Part shown: in pieces, positions 46,637-58,645 of the stretch
How positions within the stretch are numbered: the stretch's first letter is position 1
How the letters are laid out: each line of letters begins with the position of its first letter
Source of the DNA: Stratiolaelaps scimitus
Lineage: Eukaryota > Arthropoda > Arachnida > Mesostigmata > Laelapidae
Assembly (NCBI GenBank): GCA_019614645.1
Contig: JABWDB010000008.1
Span: forward strand, 5,456,001-5,520,000
Length of the DNA: 64,000 nt
Direction: 5' to 3'
Position numbers and translations under genes: made by a program
Notes under the pieces: model-generated
What the model saw: only the letters and a program-made list of their open reading frames with translations
Database searches by the model: none
Told to the model about the DNA's origin: nothing

Positions 46637-49600
46637 AGCTACGTGATATATGTCACTCGATATCGGCGGTTTGGCACCGGTGTCACGTGGACATCATATG
46701 GACAGGATTCGACGTTTGATCAAAGTTGTGTTGATCGACAGGCTCAATTGTATTGTTCCGTTCCGTTCTCCGAGGTGGACGAATGTCTCAATGAAAATAT
46801 GAATCAATGAATCTATTAAGAAGTAAAGCCTAGCATGCTGACTCGGCGTTCGACTGCTCCGTTGATGCAGGTCAACTCCATGACAGTGTACTATTATGCC
46901 ATCGTCTACCATGCTCGACGAACGTGAACATTATGACGTGTTTTAGCCAGGTATATATTTGCAGATCGATCAGGGTTCTGACAGGGTTAATTGGCTCATT
47001 ATGAACGCATAGGCATCGAGAGGTTTCAGCTTCAGTACGAAGGCATGAACAGCTAATTCCGTTCACCGATACGGTTAGTACTATTTGATAACACTGCTGG
47101 TTTGCTGCAAAAGAAAAGTGTCTGTTTAGAACACAGGATAAGTGTCATAGCGCGCGTGTGTGGTGTGTGTTTGTGTGCGAAAAAAAATATCACATTCACA
47201 CCTGGTGTCGGGGCAAACACTGAATGTGTCAAATGTGTGCAGCTGCGTGAGGGTTTTATGAACTTGAATACACCGCAGATTTTATTGACCTTGTAACGAA
47301 TCAATCGCTTTTAATATATGGCACTATTGCGCTTTCCTCTGTCGCTACGTGCGTGACATCGACGATAATTTACCAAAGGCGCGTCTAATTAAAGGCGCGC
47401 CGCAATTTATACTGCAATTTTAATATTGTTAAATCGTTCGGGTGGAGGTTATATTAAAACGAATGAAAACTGAGCCTCGGAGGATAATGACCTACTGTTT
47501 CCTGAATGCAAGGACGAAATGATTTTCCATTGTTAAATATCAATTAAATCATTAGTCGATAAAATAAAATAAATCGCTTTTGAGGTCATACCACACAGGG
47601 CCATTGATTTTTCAGCAGTATGTATACTACTATTGTTTCTTAGCACAGGAGTAGCAACATGAAATAAATCTGTAAGCGTAGCAGCTAACTAAAATGACAT
47701 CACGAGACAGGTATGATGCACGATATATCGACAGCAAACAGGCGCACTGGGCGATGGACCGAACACATCGGTGGATTTTCACCCGCCCCCTATAGTTTCG
47801 TTGTCCTGTGATTTTTAGTTTGTACTCACACCAGGCTGTTAAGGAACTAAAAAAAAATGGGTAGTGTCCGAAAAGCATATTAGCCCACATGTGACGAGCT
47901 TTACTACAAGTTACGTTGGCTTAAGCCGTGCCGGCTAGCAAACCAGGAAGGCCGCTTGCACACTATGGCGAGCCCAGGGGTAGCCATGCATCCTCAGTAA
48001 AAATGATTTGGCCACGCACTGCTCTATGCCCAAATTGCTTAACAATATTGTTTTGACATTAATTATACAGATCACGCTGGCTAATCAAATGCAACATTTC
48101 CGAAGTATACCGTTCAATATCACTAAAGTTCTTCTCTTTTTCGTATATGTGTTATCAAAGTTATCTCGGAGTTGACGTTCGCTTTATCTTGCAACACTTA
48201 TATCTCAACATGGATCACTTAAGCAATTCAGTTGGGCGTAAGAACCCAAATTTCAATCAAAGTTCGAGGACAAATCCAATGTGATCAGTGCAATCGACGT
48301 CATATCTTTGGGGCAGGTGTTGTTATTCGTAGCCAAGGACAGGGCTATGGTCAGCGTCCTTCACCTGGTTGACGTCCCTGAAAACGGTTACTGCACAAAC
48401 GAACCCTGTGACCTCCTCGCTGATATGGCCTGCATCATTTTATCTTGCTCAACCGTCCATTGCCTAACGCTTGTTCCATTCTAATCATCAAACGCAGGTC
48501 GCTGATTGCTACCAATTACGTATGAAAACATGTATATGTGTAATGTATGTACATAGGAACCGTATAATTTTGGCAACCTGGGACCCACATCTGGGTCATG
48601 TTACCTCCCGCTTCTACGAAGCCCAACACCTCAGCAGTCAATACGATCTCGAATATATCAGCGGAATTCGAATCTCCTATTTGTGGGCTTCCGCTATATT
48701 CGAGCTATTTTGGAGAAAATTTTCGACACCAGTGTGTGTTCATCAGAATGTGATATCTAGGCAGCGCGGTGAGGTGTGTAAGTTCGGGACAGATACCCAG
48801 GGTCGTCGAATGCGACTATTCAACTCTGGTTATTCGCTTTCCCTCTCTCTCTCTTACGACCTCAGCGAGGACAACTCCACCGAAGCTACGCAGGTCAGAA
48901 CTGTTGAAATTATTGTGTGAAGAGAATGCATTGCAACAGAAGCCGTATGCCGAGTCAAGTGAGATCAACTGAGATTAACTGGTCACAAGCATCGCCACAT
49001 TTAAGGGGCGGATGCTCGAATTCAAACCTATCGGGCACTACGCGGTCAAATATCAAAACAGAAATACTGGACTGTGGGTTGTTATAGTTACATCCTCGAG
49101 GAGAAATTGTCTAAGGCAACGGTGCAATAGGTACTTAGTGGATCTACTAGAAATACTAGAAAACTAGAAATAATTCCTAATTATTGTATGTTTGTATAAA
49201 AGATCTATCTTTTCTGCTAACTCTATATATTTCCTATTGTTTCATCGTCGAAACAACTAAAAATAGCTGAGCGCATGCAGTTATTGGTAGACTATTTGAT
49301 AAACTCAAAAAAAAATGACTTAGACGTTGCCGTCGGGGTCAAAGCTCGTTCGGTAGTCGGCAACAAACAGTTTTTTTTCCGAATATATTTGTCTATATAT
49401 TATCATATTGTTGTAACAGATGCTGTGCCTCTATCGGCGTCCACACCGGTCAACCTCGAGAGAACACCGTCGGCATTGACAGCCAGAAAAATTAGGCGCG
49501 TTTGCTAGAATGGGGTTAAGATGCTAGCGAGGTGTCTATTTACAGCCAGAAGCAATACCTGGAGAGTGTCGTGTTGTTGATCCATACGCGGCGTCCTATG

Positions 49601-50488
49601 CAAATCCTTGGCGCTACTGAGGTGTGACGGCCGTCCAGCCTATAGGATTTGTTCAAGAGGTCATTGGCTTGAATCAAAGGCCACACGTTTGATTGGTTAG
49701 CTGATATAACGTTTTTGTGGATGAGCTGGGTCGAATGTCCGACGAAGGGCGTGAGGGGCGAATGTTGCGACGGGACAGGGCAGCAACAAAAAACGACTGC
49801 AAAAGTGGAAGCATGCGATACCGTTGCGATCCCGTATCGGGCGCGGACGAATACGCCGGGCCGGCATAAACCGACACCGGCACATCCGAGTGGGTCGTAA
49901 GCCAAGACAAGAAGGGAGTCGTTGTATGCCAATTGGCGGGATTCACTTTGCGTGTGCGTGCGCGCGCTTGGGGGTGGTTGGGCGGTCTCACTCAAGCATC
50001 CGGTGGAGGCTGCATATGGATGCGTTTACAAGATGCAACAGGTTGTGATGCCTCTTCCAAGTCAGTCGGCCGAGAGGTACCCGCTACCGTTGACAGTTCA
50101 AGTACAATTGTACTCAACTGTCTACCTGATATATGGATAAAAGGTAAGGGATGAGGAGGGGGGTGCGCGAAAGCTCGTTGGCAAGGGACATATTCACTAC
50201 AGTGAGTGGCGCAGCATGTATTGGTTGTCATAGGGCAAAACGAAGAAAAACAATGCATTTTTAAACAGAGCATTTTTCCACTTTCCCACTGGCACGCGCG
50301 CTTCCCTCTGCGTGCACAAGGAAAGAAAAGGACCAGCAGATGTTCATCTTTCTTTAAAGAAGCCGAAAAATTCGATAAGGGTGCTCATCACTTCATTTTG
50401 GACAGGCGACATAGCAGTAGCAGCACCAGGGACTTGACAAGTGTGGCTACATACCGCTAATTTAACCTTAACGAAGTACGCGAAAATC
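46637..50488. other. Intergenic stretch, no gene recognised
   Basis: The sequence has ordinary composition and scattered open frames; the longest is plus 48471-48920 (149 codons), which ends in Ser/Leu repeat translation and has no recognisable domain. A degenerate tRNA-like B box (GCTCGAATTCAAACC) occurs near 49014-49028. Nothing else is supportable. Confidence 0.45.
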
Positions 50489-50542
50489 ATGCCTCCGGTG
50501 TCTCACCATGAAATAGACCACGCGTCTGTGGATGACCTAGCA
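50489..50542 (+). CDS. Candidate first coding exon (18 codons), gene unrecognised
   Basis: ATG at 50489 opens MPPVSHHEIDHASVDDLA and meets a strong GTGAGT donor after 50542, phase 0. The peptide is acidic and His-rich without a signal sequence. It is phase-compatible with the exon at 52098-52166 and may belong to the same small gene that ends at 54504. Confidence 0.45.
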
Positions 50543-50813
50543 GTGAGTACGATTGTCTGTGATTTTTGTAAAGATATCTCTTTTGGAAGAAGATTTAGTG
50601 CTACATTTGCTGTGTCAAAGCACAAAGTAACAGACGATAAGAGGAGTAACTGAGGAACCTATCGTTCTTCGTCACTTCGTTTGCCTTTGTTGCTATTGCA
50701 CAACTTTCAACTTTCCTTCTCACGTGAGAAAGCTTTTTCCCCGCCTTCGTCGCTTGTTGTAAGGTCGTTGTCTTCATCGCTGTCTTCAGGACAACGTTTT
50801 TCTTAACCTATGT

Positions 50814-50815
<2 letters not shown>

Positions 50816-50853
<38 letters not shown>
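50816..50853. repeat. (TA)n microsatellite
   Basis: About nineteen uninterrupted AT units, one of the longest in the window. Confidence 0.95.
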
Positions 50854-50854
<1 letters not shown>

Positions 50855-52097
50855 GCACCAACAATTTTAGATGATCATGAGGCTGCTGCAACGGCGAGGA
50901 GCCGATATATGTATTTCCGCTGTTATTAAAGTTCCATTTGGACGATTTCTGTGATTCAGTGCTAATGCTCTTGACATTAGCGCAGCAAAGTAGCCTCACC
51001 AACAACAGCTCAACGGCTGCTGTTTCTTACTGTGACTCCTGCTGCTGGGGCTGCTGTTGCCGTCTGTCCCAATCGTCCGAGTAATTGTGCCACCAGCAGC
51101 AGTCATACTGATTTCCTTCTATACCCCCCCCCACCCCCAATTGCGCACATTACAAAACACTGTGTGAGTCGTCGTAGCTGCTCGTTGGCGCCTTATTGGT
51201 TCGTTTCAGGGCGGCAGCGAACGAATCGTCAGTTGGTCAGCCACTCGTTCATTCATTCGCGCAGTCTCTCACTGTAAGTGATGGCTGCTGATGATGATAG
51301 TGGTGGTGGTGGTGATTTGCTATGCCACCAGTGATTGGGCGCCCCCTGCTCGCATCGCCTTCGGTCATCGTCTGGGCGATGGACTCGTGTCCGCCAGACG
51401 CCAGCTTGCTCGAGCGCGCTTTGAGATGGTGGTGGCTGGTGGCTGGCTGTGGTGGCGGCTGGCGGTGGCGTTTTTCATCTGCGCACAGAACCGAACGCTT
51501 CACTGCGTACGGGAATAGCCCCGGCTCCGAGCTTTTATCCACTAGTGGGAGTTGTCGTGCGGCAGGAGCAGCTCCAACGCAGATTGGTGCTCACAACTTA
51601 AAATCACTGCGAAAAATAGCTGATTTACAGTGTGTAGATGGTAGTTGCGACAGTGCACACACACACACGCCGACGAGGCATACGAAAGCACAAACCCGCA
51701 GCTAAGCGCCGCGATGGCGACCGCCGGGAGCGCAAAAAACTAACTTACCAAGACGGGAGCAGGGAGGGGTCAGGTGTGTGGGCATGGACAACCAGCAGTG
51801 AATGGTAAAAGTAGCAGCGGCTGCCCTTGATGCCCCATGACAACGCTGTGGCTTTGATATGTCTTAGTGAGGGGAGAGCATATGAAGTCCCGGCAAGCAT
51901 CGCACTGCTACGGGAGTCACACTCTGTCGGAGGAGACCCGAGCCGGCGCTGTCAATCGTATTGTCGTCTGGATCACTGATCTGATCAGATACGAACATAA
52001 CGGAGGAGGAAAAAGCTACCGACGTGCCCATGCGGAGGTGATACGACTTGCCCCGGTCAGCTAAGCTTGTTGCTCAGTGTATCTAGTTTATGTTCAG

Positions 52098-52166
52098 AGC
52101 TCCTTTGAGACCATGTGCGGCGCCGGAGATGGCCACAATGGAAGGGCGCCGGTACCGCGCGCTAAT
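52098..52166 (+). CDS. Candidate internal exon (23 codons), gene unrecognised
   Basis: Bounded by TTTATGTTCAG and a perfect GTAAGT donor, it is 69 bp long and phase 0 at both ends. It encodes SSFETMCGAGDGHNGRAP and then VPRAN. It fits in phase after the exon at 50489-50542. The 3' neighbour that would link it to the terminal exon at 54381 could not be fixed; 53779 has a good acceptor (CCTACTTCTAG) but no matching donor. Confidence 0.45.
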
Positions 52167-52254
52167 GTAAGTGCATACACTTAGCTGTCTAGAGAGCTGG
52201 CAAAGTTGTCGCTGACCTGATAGATAACTCGTGGTTTAGGAAAGGTTTAGGTAA

Positions 52255-52545
52255 ATGTAAAGGTAAAGCTTTATTGATTTATTGAAGGAACTGCATACAA
52301 TGCTTAAGTTCTCTTATATGTCATGCAACAGAATTTGAATCTACGACCTCTGGCTTTTTACGCCAGAGACTCAGCCGTCCAAGCCACCGCGCTGACGGTT
52401 AAAGTTAAGGTTAAAGCCTTAATTGGTCAACCAGAGGAACTGCAGCTTTTTCAATGCTCAGGTTCTCTTATATGTTACGTGTGGTGGCTCTCATATGCTT
52501 GTTGTGGGTCTCAGCCACGCGGCACGCTCGCGATGCGAGTGGTGC
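52255..52545 (-). mobile_element. Pair of tRNA-derived SINE copies
   Basis: On the minus strand 52398-52322 is tRNA-like: an A-box-like GTGGCTTGGACGG, an anticodon-type stem (CTCTGGC/GCCAGAG) with a seven-base loop, and a degraded B box (AGATTCAAATTC). The body ends in AATAAATCAATAAAGCTTTACC. A second body copy lies at about 52403-52480 (both contain CATATAAGAGAAC and AGCATTG on the minus strand), so the element is duplicated or doubly inserted. It is intronic if the 50489-54504 exons form one gene. Confidence 0.5.
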
Positions 52546-54380
52546 AAATATGAATTGTGTGTAGAAGTCATTAAAAGGCAGTGCCATCTTCCCTAAGATC
52601 GTATCGTGATGTGATTCTCGGGATCATTTCCGTCGGATCGTTTGAAATCGAGGGCAGTTTACAGTTGACTGAAGTAGTATCTTAGATTATAATGTGTGTT
52701 TTTAGTATTATACATTGATATATTTATAGTCGAGCGTTATATTATCTCCACATGTGACATAATGCGCAATGCCTCTTAGTTTCTTCGTTAGCCAATGAAC
52801 GCAATCCCACACGGAAGTATCCTGTTAGATACGTTTAGTGCAAAGGTGGTGTGCTCTTTCGATGATTATCCTCAGGGGGAGAAGTCCTCCTCTCTGGATG
52901 AAACAGAACACATCCGCTTCCGGGGGGTGAAATTAACGGGGTTGAGACCGTGGCCAATTGTTGGTGCTACGCCATAACGGCATTTCTGTAGAGCTAACCT
53001 AATTTCGGAGTGGAAAGTTGATTTTTTCCTTCACCACTCATCAAACGATAGAGTGCGAAATGAGTGTGTTACCATTGAGCATTTTAATTTCGACAAACAT
53101 TAGAAACATTATGCACAGTTGCCAATGAAATTGTTCATGCTGCAATAGTGAACGCATTCGATAAAATGCCGAACAACGTTCGATATCACTTACCTATTAC
53201 AGTATCGTTGGCTTGTTTGTTTTTTTTTGTTTGTTATTACGGGCCTCGAAGTTCGACGTGGCAGGCCTCGTGTAACGGACAAGATCTTGTACTCCTCCGA
53301 GATCCAGCAAATAGCATTCGCCACGATTGAACATAACGGCGTTGTCACCCCGTAATTAACACATGGATTGCATCTTGGCGCACGTGAACCGTTCAGTGGG
53401 GAACATGTGCTTCCTTCTTACGCGGTGCCGTGCTCATTGAGGCGTACAACAATCGCCCGTTGATGCGGAACAACAACGCTCTGTCAGAAGACTTCTGTTC
53501 TGATGCGTTATACATATGTCCCGGACGGTAGCGCCGTCACACAGCGTCGGACAGTGGATCTAAAAAAGTAAACACGAGCCCACTGTCGCAATCTTACTTG
53601 ATGCCGTCTCCTGTTCGCTTTTTCGTGTCCCATTAGCTGTTGTTTATTTATGAATTGGCCAGCTCAAGTTTGTCACAAAAATGTCAAGCGATAGTAGTCG
53701 ACTACGCTGACCAGGGTCCATTTGGAGGGATTACCTAGAGCCCCGAATCAGTCCCAAAAAAAGCGGTGAATATTTCCTACTTCTAGCCAACACTGAAGCT
53801 GCTTTCACATGGGTCTCTTCGCCAGCTGTGCGGCTTCAAACTACCGAGCTTGGCAACAAGTCAGTACCGAGGCCTTCCCGTCATGGAAGGGAGACGGCCG
53901 ACGAGAACTATTTAGTTTGATAAACTTCCTCAGCTACAGAATCAGAGTAATTTTCAGGGCACCTTTGTATGCAAGTATGTTGATAGTTTTTGAGAATCGT
54001 CAGATATATGATTTTATTATATTTAAGAATAAATATTTTAAAGGCAGTGCCATCTCAGATGTGTTTGATCTCATTTTGTGGGTAGTTTCTGTTTGTTTCT
54101 TAAATATACTTACATCACATACACAATGTTTATTTTTTAGGAGATATTATGAATAAATATTAATTCCTATTAAAAAATTATTAAGTAAAAAGAAGACAAT
54201 AGGCAGTTAAGGTTGTCCTTGAAAAAAAAACAAACTATGCCTGGTCCCCCGTTGATTCTCATTATATGAATATTGGGCTATATTCATTTATATTTACTAA
54301 AATTGTGTAAAAACGCGTAAAATAAAGGACACTTGCATCTGTTTGACAGACCGTTTCTCCAAATGTATTATTTATTTTAG

Positions 54381-54504
54381 CCGTGATTCTGATGAAGGTC
54401 GTGAGCAGACTATGTCCTATGATCGTTCCGTTAACGGCCTGTATAAAGAGTTCAAGGGCCAGCTGCTGAAAGGAATCGAATCCGCACGGTTAGAGAGCGA
54501 ATGA
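54381..54504 (+). CDS. Candidate terminal exon (about 40 codons), gene unrecognised
   Basis: After TTATTTATTTTAG the frame completing a codon with one base reads RDSDEGREQTMSYDRSVNGL, then YKEFKGQLLKGIESARLESE, and stops with TGA at 54502-54504. The other frames stop quickly or read unnaturally. The charged, helical sequence is convincing as protein but matches no family I know. The preceding exon must leave two bases; it is not identified. This may be the 3' end of the gene whose 5' exons are at 50489 and 52098. Confidence 0.5.
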
Positions 54505-55779
54505 CACAGAAGGTTTAAAATATATTCTATAAGCATTGTTTTTGTATTAATCTACTAATATTCTCCATGGATGCCTGTACCAATGTCATGCGTGAATGTC
54601 GCAACGATGAAATAGAGTAATTTTCCAATTATTGGCTATTTCTGAAATTAATTCATACACACATATATATATAGTATATTGAGGCACAGCAAAATCACGC
54701 CGTGCTACGTCTTGTATCAACTTCGCACGCATATGATACAAGCGAAGCTCAGTTATTACTAGCTGAAGCCCAGTTATGCGCTGCCACGTTCTCCGAGTTT
54801 GAATATCTCTACAGTTCCAAACAGTGACATCTTGGTCGCAACCGTCTCACAAGCCATAAGCCCAGAGATTTCGGACCCTAAAGGAAGAAAGATTCCAACG
54901 CTCTGATAAAACCCTGTGCTCTAAGGACTAAACAGCTCAAAAACACGATACCAGTGCTTGAATTACAGGATTGATACTTCGCTCCGATGCTTTGTTAGTA
55001 TCTCGATATAATGGCACGCTCCGAAATTGAATATAGACTTCGAGTGGCGTTGTATCCAAGAAAGGAAACCTCACAGCAGCAGCAGCAGCACCAAACGCAC
55101 ACCCGATAAAGACCGTTTGCCTCTGGCGCGCGCAGGGGCAATGCACCATCGCTCAACGGGTCATGGTTCGATCGATTTCGACATGAGAATCAACACGAGG
55201 AATAACAGCTCCCCCTGTGTGCGCCCATGAAGTAGAAAAAGTATCGCTCCAAATCCCTGGGAATCGTAGGTTTATTAATGATTATTACCATCGTATTCAT
55301 TAATATATTGCTCCGTCACCGTTCGACCATTCGATGATTTCCCCGGTATCATCATCATCATGCGTACTGACATCATCCTACCCGCTGAAGGTAGGATTTC
55401 ATTGGTTAAACAGACGACTGGCAGGTATACGAAAAATGCCGTAAAAAAAAGAGTACCTATCCCAAAACCGACTTTAGGTAGAATAGAGTTGAACTCCTCA
55501 CTCTCACTGTGTGACGACTTCAACCGCACATTCGCCCTGCAGCTCAAAGCCTACGGGAAGCGTAGCCCAGATATGAATTGTGGGGAAGTCCCAATGATTC
55601 GACGACATACAATGCACTAACCACGAATGTCTCATACGTAATAGAGAGTGAGTTGTGCTCACCAACACCGTCTGTTATTCGCTGTAGCCGTTGTTCCAGA
55701 CACCGCGACACCATCCTTTCCCGGGTGAGATAGAGATAGAGGGCATTCCTTGATGTGCGTTTCGTCCGTGACACAAGAC
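54505..55779. other. Intergenic stretch between convergent genes
   Basis: Contains the 3' flanks of the terminal exon and of the peroxidase gene. Minus-strand AATAAA (plus TTTATT at 55271-55276) lies about 500 bp beyond the peroxidase stop and may be its polyadenylation signal. No other gene seen. Confidence 0.45.
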
Positions 55780-56436
55780 TTACTTGAAGTTGCTGAACAA
55801 AAGGAATTGCTCGATGTCACCCTCGAGCTGGCTCGGCTTAATCGACGAATGGTAGCGTCTGAGCGGTGCTCCCGATGGTGACACGAGGAACTTTTCAAAG
55901 TTCCATCGAATATCGTTGACGTGGAGGTGGTCATAGGTGAGCTGTTCGCGTTTCGCGAACAGCGACTGAGGCGACACAGGACATGCGGTCTTGAGGAAGG
56001 TATAGATGGCGTGCTGATCCTTGCCGTTCACGTCAACTTTCCGCGCGATCGGGAAGTTTGGCACGTAACCTTTACCGGGTCGAACGTGCATCACGCCATT
56101 GAGAATCTCGACCTTGATTCCTGGCTCCTCCTTGTTGAATTGATTGCACGGGAAGGCCACGATTTGAAATCCGCTAGGACCATATTTGGTTTGTAGTTCG
56201 TTGAGTTCGAGGTACTGCGATGTGTACTCGCAGTACGTGGCTACATTCACGATCAGCGTGAGTTTACCGCTCGTCAGCAGCCGAAGATCGATCTCGCTGT
56301 CCTCCGACACATTACGGATCTTGTAGTCATGCAGAGCACCGTTGGCCGGCGTGCACTCCTTGCTAAGGCGCCAGTCATAGCGTGCTTTTGCCTGACCTGA
56401 GGCCAGACACACTAGACACAACAGATAAATCAACAT
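55780..56436 (-). CDS. Secreted glutathione peroxidase, cysteine type
   Basis: A single minus-strand exon. The chosen ATG at 56436 gives 218 residues with a clear signal peptide (MLIYLLCLVCLASGQAKA); the frame extends in-phase to an earlier ATG at 56505 (241 residues) that would spoil the signal. Family landmarks are LIVNVATYCEYTSQYLELNE with the catalytic residue at 69, FPCNQF with Gln99, the VRPGKGYVPNFP block, and DIRWNFEKFL with Trp178 and Asn179. The layout follows GPx3/5/6-type extracellular enzymes, about 220 residues. The position occupied by selenocysteine in GPx3 is a TGC cysteine codon, so no SECIS element is needed. The enzyme should reduce hydrogen or lipid peroxides with a thiol donor outside the cell or in the secretory path. 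Confidence 0.9.
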   Translation of the reverse strand: MLIYLLCLVCLASGQAKARYDWRLSKECTPANGALHDYKIRNVSEDSEIDLRLLTSGKLTLIVNVATYCEYTSQYLELNELQTKYGPSGFQIVAFPCNQFNKEEPGIKVEILNGVMHVRPGKGYVPNFPIARKVDVNGKDQHAIYTFLKTACPVSPQSLFAKREQLTYDHLHVNDIRWNFEKFLVSPSGAPLRRYHSSIKPSQLEGDIEQFLLFSNFK

Positions 56437-56505
56437 GGTAGCTGCCACTGTACCGCTAAATCGGCAAGCTAGTATCGGGTGCTGGGGGCAGACGAGGAGA
56501 GGCAC

Positions 56506-57481
56506 AGGCGGTCAAGCAACAGCAATGTATCGGAGCACAAGTCGGAATTGCGGGCTTCGAAGGCGACGCGCTCAGCCAACTCATCCGTATGTTCTCCCAA
56601 CTCGGCTATGGCTCGAATTTTCTAGTCTGTGGTATCTTCGTCGGCGTCGCGTTAATTTTCTAACGATGGTGATACGCCACCGTCAAAGTGCGCCGACCCG
56701 CTGCGACGATGCTGATGGTAATGAACTTCGTAGTGGGAAGTCGCCCAATGAGGCGCTGGTGATGTCTCTTATTAAGCAAGCCTCCTCTCTCTCTCGTGTC
56801 ACGAAGGGTGCACACTAACATCTCCATGGCGGTGTGAAGTGTGTCAACTCGACGCCGAAAACGCCTCAGCTCTGCATGCTAAACAATGCTACAGAAATGA
56901 ATCTGGCTAAGGAAGATGTCCCTTTTCCGATTGCCGAGATGATATCACAAACCAATATACGCTTCAGATAAAAACACGCGCTCCATGAAAGAAAACCCAA
57001 GCGTACGGGGACGGTGATCGAGTGACTCGTTTATGCTGGAAGAAAACGTCTGAACGTCACCAGACGGATACCCGTGCCAGCGATATCGAACAGTACTTCA
57101 AAAACTAAATTTAAAAAATCAATTAATATCTACAGCGTGTTCAGAAAAGCCACTAAGCACAGTGAACACACGTGTACAAGTGTCGCCGCGTAGGGGACTG
57201 CTAAACCGCCTCACACCGCCGCACCCTCTCCGTGGCACAGAAGAGGCTGAATTACATCTTCTTGCTTAAATGCATACATTCTTCCTTCGAGACAAAGGAT
57301 CCCTTGTCACCAGCTCCTCTGTTAATTTGTTCGTAAGGAATCTCCCATTCGCAACTCAGCTACGAGCAGCCACCAACGAAGTGGCCCGTAGTCGTCGTTG
57401 TTGTTACGATGTTCTTTAGATTCGTTGTATCTTCTTCTGCTTGCGTATTCTCTGTATTTATCACCCTGTGCGTACGCATGT

Positions 57482-57520
<39 letters not shown>

Positions 57521-58645
57521 TGTGTGATTTGCCTTTTGATTTCGCGGATTTCTGTCAACTAGCGGCGGCGGCGGCCAGCGGCATATTCGGACCCGTCTTT
57601 TCACTACTGGATCAAAAGACAACGACGCCAACAGCAGAGGACACTTGTTATGCTTTTATTCTGGAGGGCTGGTCAGGCGAACCGAAAATGGCGAGACAAC
57701 TTTCTGCGCCTTATTCCTGCTGCTGCCACTGCTGCTGCTGCTGCTACTGGACTAACAGATAGGCACACACGCTTGTGAGGGGTAAATCGCTCCCCGAGAT
57801 AAACTACGTATAGACATGAGCGGTCGCCTGAACTGATCTTGTTGTTGATGCAGTTGGCCAGCAGATGTGTGCAACTGTGAGCTGTTCACAGCAGACTCTC
57901 TGGTTGTACATGAACGAAAACCATGTGTTCATTTTGAATTGCGGTGTTTCTACGTAGTGGCCGCATGACCTTCGCTGGTCCGCTTGAATGTTCAGTAGTT
58001 GGACCACCATTGAGATAAGATTACGTAACAAATAGGTGCCGTTTCCTTGAAAGAACTGCACAGAATGTTTTTGCTATTTTGCTGGGCTATTTTGACGGTA
58101 TAATTTCCGTTTCGCACAGGAGTCAGTCGGGTGCCAGTTGATGCGCCGGCTGATGTACCTGTGCGAGGATTTAGATCGTAGTACTGTGGCAAGCAGCTCA
58201 AATACGAGAGACACTTGTATGCAAAGGACAAAACTTCTCGGCACTGAACACGGGTTGACTAAGCACTTATTGACATTAACGCATCATTTTGCGCCTTAAG
58301 GCAGGCCACTCCTTAGAAAGTGGTCGTTGTTCAAATTTCAATAAATCATTGATATTTAAAATTAAACGAATTGACGATAAATAATTTGATTTGGACAGCA
58401 ACTTATTTTAATTAATTTTCAAATTAATAATATCATGTCCTGTCTGTCTGTCAGTGAGGTAGCAAACATAAGAACTCCAGCTATATACTACCTGCGCAGT
58501 TCGCCGGGTACCCAGGGCGCGCTCTTATCCGTTTACAGTAGAAGCCGCATAAATATGTCCGGCAATCAAAGAAACCTCGACCTCTACAATGTTACAGCGT
58601 ACTGAGTCAAACAGCCGCCATTTACTCAGCTGGTCTTGACAATTG
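56506..58645. other. Intergenic stretch
   Basis: Upstream flank of the peroxidase gene and further noncoding DNA with a (TA)n run (57484-57518) and a short CTG cluster (57717-57745). No exon supported. Confidence 0.45.
57484..57518. repeat. (TA)n microsatellite
   Basis: About seventeen uninterrupted TA units. Confidence 0.95.

Noticed and set aside
48471..48920. 149-codon plus-strand frame.
   Set aside because: No domain or splice context; ends in a CT-repeat-derived SLSLSLS run.
52322..52398. Possible functional tRNA gene on the minus strand.
   Set aside because: The acceptor stem does not pair, the B box is degraded and the anticodon loop would be AAA; it is better explained as a SINE head.
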